This document shows, in pieces, positions 1 through 8,600 of a stretch of DNA of 64,000 nt (the stretch's first letter is position 1; each line of letters opens with the position of its first letter). The position numbers and the translations under genes are program-made. The notes beneath the pieces were generated by a model. The model saw only the letters and a list, made by a program, of their open reading frames with translations, was not told the DNA's origin and searched no databases. This DNA comes from Strix aluco (Eukaryota > Chordata > Aves > Strigiformes > Strigidae). The stretch lies in contig NC_133958.1 in the NCBI RefSeq assembly GCF_031877795.1, forward strand, positions 2,480,001-2,544,000, in the 5' to 3' direction.

Positions 1-227
1 TTTGGGGCGTTTTTTTGCCAATTAGGTAATAAATATCTATATCTGTACGTCGGTCTCCTCCGTGCTTCGCGGCGGGGTGGGGGGAGATGCGGAGGGCGCG
101 TCCCGGTTAACCGGGGGGGGCTCCCGGGGCCGCCGCCGCCGTGGGACGCGGCCCCTTTAAATTCCTCTCCGGGGTTGTTTACAGCGTGGCGGTGAAGCAC
201 CGCCCCCAGAGCGGATAGCGGTCGGCG

Positions 228-378
228 ATTGGCTGCAGTGCGTGAGGTGGGACGGCCGGCGATTGGCCGCGAGGAGGAACGGCGGCGGGGCGGGGCGCGC
301 GGCGGTCGGCGATTGGCTGTGGGGAGGGGGCGGTCGCGGAGAGGCGGGGCGATGGGGGGAAAGGCGACCGCTGATTGG
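228..378. promoter_or_regulatory. Cluster of four inverted CCAAT boxes in a CpG-rich block
   Basis: ATTGG (CCAAT on the minus strand) occurs at 228, 262, 312 and 374, three of them inside a repeated GGCGATTGGC core, within very GC-rich sequence. Clustered CCAAT boxes are known NF-Y sites of TATA-less promoters. The block lies directly upstream of the decayed CNNM coding remnant, so it may be that gene's old promoter or the start of a divergent gene beyond the left edge. Bases 1-200 hold an AT-rich start and G-runs and no gene that I can see. Confidence 0.5.
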
Positions 379-504
379 CTCTCCGGAGGGTAGTGGGCGG
401 GGCGCTGCTGTGGGGGAGGCCCGAGGCGCTCCCCGGGGGCGTCACCACGGGCCTCGGCACCGAGCCAGGGCGGGAGCCGGGGTTTGGCGGCCGTGGGCCC
501 GCAG

Positions 505-2290
505 GCCAGGCCGGCCGAGGAGGCGCTGCGGCCGCTGGAGAAGGGGTCGCAGCTGGAGGCCGGCGCTGCGCCCAACTTGGCCACTATGGCCGCCATCGTG
601 GGCAGTGGCTGGGCCCAGATGCGAACGCCCTGACCTGGTAGAGGTGCTTCACATCGGTGGGTGCCCTCACCCGCTTCTGCCAGTGTCCTGTCTGTGGCGT
701 CCTCAATGACACCGCGCTTGACGCCGTCCTCGAGAAGCTCAGGAGAGCTGAGCGCTCCCGGGGCCGCCAGCTCCTCTACTCTCGCCTGAGGGGAGGTCCC
801 AGCTGGCCGCCATGCATAAGGCGAACGAGGGCGAAGGAGAATCCTTCTTCTGGAGGAAGCCTCAAGATCGTCAGGTTGAAGATCTTGGATGAGTCAGATG
901 AGAAGAGGTGCCCGGCAACCCTTAGCGTGTCAGAGAGGGACCTGGGGGGGTTGATTGCCAGCCGGCTGAACAGGAGCCAGCAGTGTGCCCAGGTGGCCAA
1001 GAAGGCCAATGGCATCCTGGCTTGTATCAGCACTAGCGTGGCCAGCAGGGACAGGGAAGGGATCTGACCCCTGTGCTCGGCACTGGTGAGGCCGCCCCTC
1101 GATGAGTGGGTTCAGTTTTGGGCCCCTCACTCCAAAAAGGCCCTTGAATGACTCAAGCATGTCCAGAGAAGGGCAACGGAGCTGGTGCAGGGTCTGGAGC
1201 ACAGGTCTGATGGGGAGCGGCTGAGGGAACTGGGGGGGTTTAGTCTGGAGAAGAGGAGGCTGAGGGGAGACCTCATGGCCCTCTCCAACTCCCTGAAAGG
1301 AGGGTGCAGAGAGGGGAGATGAGTCTCTTGAGCCAAGGAACCAGCACCAGGACAAGAGGGAATGGCCTCAAGCTGCACCAGGGCAGGGTCAGACTGGCTC
1401 TTAGGAAGGATTTCTTTGCAGAAGGGGTTGTTGGGCGTTGGAATGGGCTGCCCAGGGCAGGGGGGGAGTCCCCATCCCTGGAGGGGTTGAAGAGTCGGGT
1501 TGACCCAGCGCTGAGGGATGTGGTGGAGTTGGGACCAGTCAGTGTGAGGTTCATGGTGGGACTGGAGGAGCTTCAAGGGCTTTTCCAACCCAGATGATTC
1601 TGGGATTCTGCGTGCTCCTGCCCCTTTGTCTTCCACCACAGGTGGGATTCGGATGTGCTGGCAGCCAGCCTCTGCCACAGCACTTCAGGGAGGATTTCTC
1701 CTTGTTGAGGAGAGCTGATGGCATTGCCATGGCAAAGCTCTCCCCGCAGCAACTGCTGACCATGCAGCACTTCCTGGTGCGAGGTGAGTGCGGGCAGAAG
1801 TGGGCTGCCTTCACCCTGCCTGCTGCGCTGCTCGGAGGGTCCCTGGGTTCGGTGATAGGGGGCTGACGCTGCCTGTTCTCCCCACAGAGCTGGAGTTCTT
1901 CAGCCCAGCCTATACGTCTCTGCTGGCATCATTCAGGAGCTGAAGTTCGACAAGAACAACCCTGTCCCCCGGGGCAGTACCTGTACCACCGCCACCATTC
2001 CCTCTGCCACTTCATCCTCATCCTGCAGGTACGGCACCGCCAGCGCGGGGACAGCACCACGTACCATCAGGTGTGCAGGGGGTCCTGCCACCATGTCTCC
2101 ACCTGTAACATGTTGAGGGGTGGCTCTGCCGGTGCCACAGGCCCTCCCCTACCACTCAGACTACAGGCAGCGCTCCCTTCTGCCTGCCCCAAGCTGCCCG
2201 CTCTCCGCAGGGCTGCATGGAGACGGAGATCAGGGACTGAAATTTGAAAGTGGAGCCTTCACCTACTACGGCGTCTTGCTCTGACACCAC
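505..2290 (+). pseudogene. CNNM3: Decayed cyclin-M (CNNM3-like) magnesium transporter gene
   Basis: Cyclin-M proteins are Mg2+ transport proteins with a DUF21 membrane domain, a CBS pair and a cNMP-like domain. Recognisable pieces run in the correct order: EEALRPLEKGSQLEA at about 514-560, a TMAAIVGSGWAQM stretch, [17 protein letters not shown] with [10 protein letters not shown] at 660-750, [12 protein letters not shown] near 815-850, and ILDESD near 885. Exon-like blocks follow: EDFSLLRRADG...LSPQQLLTMQHFLVRG (to 1782, donor gtgagt), ELEFFSPAYTS and QELKFDKNN (from 1888), YLYHRHHSLCHFILILQ (to about 2028, donor gtacgg), and LKFESGAFTYYGV (about 2230-2275). Splice sites survive, so this is not a processed copy. 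The frame shifts between 730 and 900, twice in the third block, and again near 2230 and 2277, and a piece of the cNMP-like domain is missing. No DUF21 membrane region is visible upstream. A CR1 lies inside. The assignment to CNNM3 rests on its position beside ANKRD39 and SEMA4C. Confidence 0.7.
930..1608 (+). mobile_element. CR1 LINE 3' fragment (type A)
   Basis: A 5'-truncated CR1 with the usual end-of-ORF2 and 3' segment (gaatgggctgcccagggcag, ggaggggttgaagagtcggg) and the CR1-type tail gatgattctgggattctg. It sits between the CBS-like and cNMP-like remnants of the CNNM pseudogene. It is somewhat more diverged than the type-A copies in SNRNP200. Confidence 0.9.
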
Positions 2291-3042
2291 AGTGAGCACA
2301 GCCGCCAGCGCTGGTCTCGCCCGCGGGGCAGCACCAGAACCACCCAGCTGGTTTTTGGGGTGCAAAGGGAGATGCTCTTTGGCAGGTCCTGGCTCTCTGA
2401 CACCATCCCTGGTGTCTGCCCAGTGCCTCAGCTACCGGGATCGGCAACTGGGCTGTGCTGGCCGCACGAGCTGCTCCTCGTCCTGCCCCGTCCCTCGGGG
2501 TCCTGCGGGGACCCTGCCTCTGCCTTGCCCGGCTTTTTGGGAGCGCCATGCCCCGTGCCGAGCTGCCCGCAGGTCTCCCGCCCATCCCTGGCACCGCTGC
2601 TGGACTGTGGTCGTTGCCGCGTGGCTCTGACCCGCTCTCCGCCCGGGTGCCGTGGCCTCCGGGACCCTGAACGTGGCAAGCTCAGCAGCTGCCATTTCCT
2701 CCGCCACGGGCAACGCCAAACCATCCCACAGGGAAGCGCAGAGCCAGGGCAGCCTCCTCGGGAGCCCTGCCGTGTTTCCTGCTGCAACAAAACACTGTTT
2801 TACACATTTTTAGTGGGTTTTTTTGAGGAAATAAAAGCCACTGGAGGGGTGGCAACTGAAAAATGGTGCTGTGGCCACCGCACTGCTGCCAGGCGCCCGC
2901 TGAGGGGTGACCCCCAGCACCCAGTGCGGGGAACAGAGAGGCAGAGTTGGCATTGGGTGCCGGGGACTTTGTTTGTCCGTCGGTGACGGGCTCCGGTGGC
3001 ACCGTCTGTCCCTCGGCGCGGTGGCCCAGCTGTGTTTCCCCC
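2291..3042 (+). other. Former CNNM 3' region with a poly(A) signal; no gene seen
   Basis: Downstream of the last recognisable CNNM motif, the sequence is GC-rich without a convincing exon. AATAAA at 2830-2835 is preceded by a T-rich run and could be the old CNNM polyadenylation signal. ANKRD23, which lies between CNNM3 and ANKRD39 in human, is not visible here. The part next to 3043 is the 3' flank of ANKRD39. Confidence 0.4.
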
Positions 3043-3882
3043 TCAGGTGTCCAGCAGGTCCCGCACCGCCGGGTCGGCCACATCGTGCGGCCGCCGGCCC
3101 TTGGCGTCGCGGATGCCAGCCAGCGCCGGGCTGTGCCGCAGCAGCAGGGTGCAAAGCTCCCGGTGCCCTCGCTCAGCCGCCTGCGGACGACACACACAAC
3201 CCGTCACCGCCGGCACGGGCGGTGCCAGGCCACCGTGGCCCCGCCACCCACCTTGTGCAGGCTGGTGCGGCCGTCCTCGTCGGCGGTGGCCGGATCGGCG
3301 CCGTGGGCCAACAGTAGCCGGGCGATGGCGAGGTGGCCGCAGTAGCTGGCGCGGTGCAGGGGGGTGGCACCCCCAGGCGTGCGGGCGTCGCAGCGGGCGC
3401 CCCGCTGCAGCAGCAGCCGGCAGACCCCCAGGTGGCCGTTGCGGCTGGCGTAGTGCTGGGGGGGGGGCGGGCAGGGGGGTGGGCAGGGGGCTGGTGACCC
3501 CCAAGCGCACCCCCGCACCCCCCCACTCTGTCTCCCCGTACCAGCGCCGTGTACCCCGCCAGGTCGGGCCGGCTGGGCTCCCCCCGCCGCTCCAGCAGCT
3601 GCAGCACCCGCGGCTCGTCCCCGTCCCGCGCCGCCGACCAGATCCCTGCGGGAACGGGGGGGGGGACGCGTCAGGCAGGAGCGAGCCCCCCGCCCTGCCC
3701 GTACCCAGCCCCTGCCCGCGGCGTCCCCCTTGTCCCCGGCACCCGGACCCCCAACCCCCGGCCCCGGTTCCCCCGGCCCGACCCCGCTCGAAGTCCATCT
3801 CGGGGAGGCTCTGGTGCACGCTGGGCACCGCTACCCGCGACGGGCAGCAGGGACCGGGCGGCGAACGGCGGCCCGCCGCCAT
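3043..3882 (-). CDS. ANKRD39: Ankyrin repeat domain protein 39
   Basis: Four exons on the minus strand: 3783-3882, 3542-3645, 3252-3455 and 3043-3180. All have GT-AG borders and consistent phase and give 181 aa (the human protein has 183). The chosen ATG (3882) opens [13 protein letters not shown], and MDFERG followed by IWSAA joins exons 1 and 2 as in human. Ankyrin units follow, with the cores [53 protein letters not shown] and a C-terminal [14 protein letters not shown], ending DLLDT. The family is a small soluble ankyrin scaffold of unsettled function. It is downstream of SEMA4C on the same strand; the SEMA4C poly(A) site and a VNTR lie between them. The exons look intact. Confidence 0.93.
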   Translation of the reverse strand: MAAGRRSPPGPCCPSRVAVPSVHQSLPEMDFERGRAGGTGAGGWGSGCRGQGGRRGQGLGTGRAGGSLLPDASPPPFPQGSGRRRGTGTSRGCCSCWSGGGSPAGPTWRGTRRWYGETEWGGAGVRLGVTSPLPTPLPAPPPALRQPQRPPGGLPAAAAAGRPLRRPHAWGCHPPAPRQLLRPPRHRPATVGPRRRSGHRRRGRPHQPAQGGWRGHGGLAPPVPAVTGCVCRPQAAERGHRELCTLLLRHSPALAGIRDAKGRRPHDVADPAVRDLLDT

Positions 3883-3899
3883 GGCCCCGGCCGGGAAGG

Positions 3900-4115
3900 G
3901 CCGAGCGGGCGCCGAGGGGAGCCGGGAAGGGCCGGAAAGAGCCGGAAAGAGCCGAGCGGGAGCCGAGGGGATCCGGGAAGGGCCGGAAAGAGCCGGAAAG
4001 AGCCGAGCGGGAGCCGAGGGGATCCGGGAAGGGCCGGAAAGAGCCGGAAAGAGCCGAGCGGGAGCCGAGGGGATCCGGGAAGGGCCGGAAAGAGCCGAGC
4101 GGGAGCCGAGGGAAT
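3900..4115. repeat. 51-bp VNTR immediately 5' of ANKRD39
   Basis: A 51-bp unit is seen from gatccggg anchors at 3970, 4021 and 4072, with partial copies on both sides. Each full unit carries two CCGGAA cores (ETS-type), about seven in all. 51 is a multiple of 3, so open frames run through it, but the array lies upstream of the ANKRD39 ATG and is more likely promoter or 5'UTR DNA. Degenerate relatives of the unit continue to about 4210. Confidence 0.85.
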
Positions 4116-4209
4116 CCGGGAAGGGCCGAAAGGGGCCGGGAAGGCCCGAGGGAAGCCGGGAATTGCCGAGCGGGGCCGACGGGAGCCGAGCGGAGCCGAA
4201 GGGCTCCCC

Positions 4210-4926
4210 AGCCCGAGCGTTAGGGCGCATGCGCGCTCCGCCCGCCAGCAGGGCCCCGGCGGCGCCGCCAGGGGGCGCCCCCACCTCTCAGTGCTGAGCG
4301 CTGTCTGGGCTGTGCCCCCCTCCCTCCCCGTCCAGTTATGGGGGGGTTCGGGGCTCACGGCCGCACCCCACCGCCTTGGGGGGGCCCAGGGGCTCACCCC
4401 CCTGCTATGGGGTGCCTAGAGATCACCCACACTTACGGGAGGCCGCCTTCCCCGCACCTCTAGCTGTGGGGTCCCCAAGCTTCAGCACCCCCAACAGCTC
4501 TGGGGGGGCCCAGGGCTCACAGCCCCCACTCAGGGGCTCAGGGTCCCCCCCCCGTTCTGCTTCCCACGGCCCGGGCAGCCCCTGGCCCCGCTCCCAGGTC
4601 CCCCCCCACCGGGACCCCGGGTGCTGCTTCCGCCAGGCTTCCCGGCAGGGCCCCCCCCAACCCGCCCCACGCTGACCCCCGGCATCCGGGGGGGGGGCAC
4701 GGGCATGGGGCCAGGCCTCAGCAGTCTCAGGCCCCGGGGGGGGCGGCCGGGCCCCCCCTGCCCTGGGAACGGCGCCGCGATGCCCTTTTATAGCCCCAAG
4801 CGCGGCCTTTTTCCATGAGCTCAGCGGCGGGGGGGCCCCAGCACCCTCCCCACACCCCCCCAGCCAGCATCGGACACGGCCCCCGCAGGCTTCGCTTTGA
4901 ATATATAAATTTTTTTTTTTTTACTC
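4210..4926. other. Intergenic GC-rich spacer between ANKRD39 and SEMA4C
   Basis: Low-complexity G/C runs with short, imperfect direct repeats of a 'ggggcccaggggctcaccccc' type at 4380-4560. I find no exon-like block with splice sites or a recognisable protein. Confidence 0.5.
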
Positions 4927-4929
4927 CTT

Positions 4930-4935
4930 TTTATT
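4930..4935 (-). terminator. SEMA4C: SEMA4C poly(A) signal
   Basis: TTTATT on the plus strand reads AATAAA on the minus strand. It lies in an AT-rich patch (4895-4995) that stands out from its GC-rich surroundings, about 700 bp past the SEMA4C stop. The intervening 4936-5635 is therefore read as 3'UTR. It contains short repeats of a 'gggtgccggcacc' type at 5400-5590. Confidence 0.65.
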
Positions 4936-5635
4936 ATTAATATAAAAATACTCACGTATTTACAGCAAATAAATATATTTCAGTAACAAATAAATTACAC
5001 TGGGGGGGGGGGTATACAAAAGGGGCCCGGGTGGGCGGCGTGCAGGGGGGGTGGCAGGCAGGTGGGGGGGTATTTACAACCAGGGCCGAGGGGGTACGAA
5101 GCCCTGGGGGGGGGGGCATTAGAAAAGTTCTCAGGAAGAAAAACCCGATCGGTTCTTAAATCATCCCAAAAAAACATCCTGTGGCCACTGCCTGGGGCAG
5201 GACGCGGTGCCTGGAGCGGGGTGTGGGGGGGGAACTCGGTGGTGCCCGGGGTGAGGGGGCGGGCTCAGTGGTCCCCAAGGCCGGTGGCAAGTCCCCGAGG
5301 TCGGTCCCTTGCCCGGGACATGGTACCGAAGGCGGACGCGGTGCCCAAGAGCAGCTGCGGTGCCCAAGACGGGCACCGGTGTCCCCAAACGTGTGACATG
5401 GTGCCGGAGTGCCGGCCGCTGGGGTGGCAGTCCCGTCCCCAAGATGGGTGCCGGTGCAGCAGTCCCCAAAATGGGTGCCGGCACCCACGCTGCAGCCCCC
5501 CCCAAAGTCGGGTTGTGCCGGTGCCGGGGCGATGGTCCCCGCGGCGGGTGCCGGCACCGGGGTCCCCGCGGCGGGTGCCGGGGCCCTGAGGTAGGTTCGG
5601 CTGCTCGGCGGCGGGGAAGCCGCCCCGGCGGCGGC

Positions 5636-8600
5636 TCAAACCGACGACTCCTCGGGGTTGGAGTCGGGCAGGGGCTGACGCTGCTGCAGTTTACGCCGCA
5701 ACTCCTCGGCTAAATCGGCGCAAGGCGGCCGCTCTTCGGCACCCAGCGCCAGGCGGATGTAGCCGTTGGAGGAAGAACCGCGCAGGGGACCCAGGTGGAT
5801 GCGGGTGGGCGAGTGAAGGGGTTGGCCGGGAATGGCGTTGGGCGGCGAAGCGGCGCCGGGGGGGCCGCCGTTACGGCAAGTGGCGTGACCCGGCACGATT
5901 TTAAGCGAGCCGTCCGAGTAGTAGTAGCTAGCCGGGTCCCAGAGCTTCTCATCCGAGTCGGAGGCGGCGCTGGGCACGAAACGGGGACTGGGGGGCTCCT
6001 TGGGCAGCTCGATGGGATACACCAGGGTGCTCTCGATGGCTTTGGCGCCTTTGCCGAGCTCTTCCCGCAACCGCCGCCAAAGCGAGAGCACCACCAGCAC
6101 CAGCACCAGGCACAGGGCGCCCAGGCACACGGCCACCACCCACACCAGCCCCAGGCTCTCCAGCGGCGCCCGCGTTTCCAGCGGCACCCCGGCGCCGGCC
6201 AACACCGCCACGCGATACACCTCCCCGCCCAAACGGGCGCCCTGTTCCTCCGAAAAGCAACGGTACGTGCCGCTGTGCTGCGCCCCGGCACCCGGCACCA
6301 CCAGAGCTCGCAGGCGAGCGTCGCGCAGCACCAGCGCCTGCTCGGCCGCCAGCGCCCGCCCCTCGAAGGTCCACAGCGCCTGCGCCAGGTTGGAACCCAA
6401 ACGGCACGTCAGCACCAGGTCGGTGCCCGCCACCACCGTCACGTTTTTAGGGGTGATGGGCCCTGCGGGAGAGTCAGGATGAGCCTCTGCTGAGTCAGGA
6501 GGGAGGGAGAAATTGGGGGGGTGGGGGGTGATATGCCCCCTTCTCCTAGCTCGGCACTGTTTGGGGGGGGTCTCACCTTGCTTGGCCACCTGCGGCAGGG
6601 TGCAGGCGCGGGTGTCGGAGCTCAGCACGTCCTGGACCAGCTGGGACCTGCAGGAGGAGGTGGCGGAGGTGAGGGGGGAGCCCCCTGTGCCGCAGCGGGG
6701 TGTCCCCCCCCCTTTCCCCGGGGAACCCCCTTACCCGTTGAGGCCGTCGGTGCGGACGCAGAGGCTGGCGTTGTGGCTCCAGGCGCAGTAGGGATCCCGG
6801 GCGAGGACACAGTCCGTGCACGACTGGTAGCGGCCGCAGTCAGCCAGGGGCAACTGGGCCACTTGGAAACGGGAGCCGGCAAAGAGCAGCTTCTGTGAGA
6901 GAACAGGCAAGGTGACACCGGGAGGTGCCACCATGAGGTGACACCCCGGGTGCCAGCCCCTTCCCCAGGGCACCGCTCACCTTCCGCCCGGCCAGGACCA
7001 GGCTCTCCACAGGCTGCGCCGGCTCAAAAACCTGCAGCTCCTCAACCAGATGGACACGAGCACCCAGGTTCAGTGCCTTGTGCACCCAGCCGTCACCTGC
7101 GGGTCACGGCGGGTGGTGAGGGACGTCCCCACGTCAGGAACCGCGCCCCCCCCCCCCCCCCCCCCCCGCGCCGCAGTCCCCTCCCCGGCATCCCCACAAC
7201 CCTGGCGGGTACCTGTGCCGATGAAAAGCACCTCGTAGACGGCGCCGTCCAGCCCGGGCACTCGATCTACCACCAGCTGGGTGAAGTTGGCATCTTTTTT
7301 GAGGAGAAGCGGGCGCCCGCGGTGAGGCAGGATGGGCTCGTCCATCAGCGGGTGCTTCTTGGCGAAGTTGAGGGTGTTGTCGGGCAGCTCGAGGGAGCTG
7401 GCGAAGCCGTTCTGACGGTGCCAGTCGGTGATGCACTGGGGATGGAGGGCACCGTCACCCGCACGGCCGGATCCCGCACCCTTTTCTTGTCTCCTACCCC
7501 CGCAATCCGCGGTGCCGGTAACTCACCGCGCCAGGACGGGGGCTCGGCACCTCATCCGAGTACCGGCCCCACTTCTGCGCCTGCTCCCGGTATTCCTTGT
7601 AGGGTCCCTCAAACGCTTTCTTCACCTCCAGGATGTGGTAGCGGCAAATCGCCGAGACATCCACGTCCCCCCTGCAAGGGACAGGGTGGGTTTTTAGGGG
7701 GAGTCACCGCTCACGGGGGAACCCCACGGCTACCGCATCCCCGCGCCCTCACCAGCGGGCCTGGAAGACGCCGAAAAAAGTGGTGTCCTGCCAATCGGCT
7801 CCTGGCAGGGTGAAGACAGCCTGGAGGCGGTTGAAATGGAGCTGCTGCTCAGGCGCCGAACACACCAAACGAGCCTTCAGGAAGGTCGTCCACTTCTTCT
7901 GCAGCGTCCGGGCACCGCCGACGTCCCCCTGGGCAACCAGTCAGCATCAAGATGGGGGCCACCACCGCGCTCACCACCGGTGGAGCAAAGCCACGCCGAG
8001 ATGGTGTCCCCAGGATGGGTTGTCCCCTCCCCGTACCTTGCAGACCCGCGCCACGCGGGCCACCACTTGCTCCGCGTAGCAGTCGTACTCCACCGCCCGC
8101 TCGCTGAAGAAGAAGTAAACCTTGTCGTCATCCCCGGTGCTGCTGGCCGCGCTCTCCTGCACGTAAGCTGAAGCCACGAAGTGGGGCTCTGTGGAGGAGG
8201 AGGTGGGGGAGTGGAAAGAGGAGGGTAACGCTGTGCCAGGGAGAGGGGGGCACCCCCACTGTCTCCCCCAGCGTCCCCCCCGACCCTACCGTTCAGCCAG
8301 GAGGTGAGATACTCCGTCTTCATGGAGTAGTGGGGGCCCAGGTTGCGGAGGATGACGGGCTCCGTGCCCAGGAAGTTGTTGAAGGTGGCCGAGTACAGCT
8401 CCCCGTCTGTGAGGCCAGGGTTTAGGGAGGGAGACGGGGGGGGGCACGGCGGTCCCCCCTCCCGACCCCAGCGGGTGCCCGGCGGTGCCACCTACCCACG
8501 ATGAGGCCGGTGTGTCCCTTGGTGGGGTCGTACGGACACTTCCCCTTGCCGTCCTCAAAAGCCACTTGGTCCAGGGTGAAGCCAGACAGTTCCTGCAGGG

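Noticed and set aside
3043-4284. Single 413-codon minus-strand frame over ANKRD39
   Set aside because: It reads through clear GT-AG introns and the 51-bp VNTR. The four-exon model matches the known 183-aa family, so the long frame is accidental.
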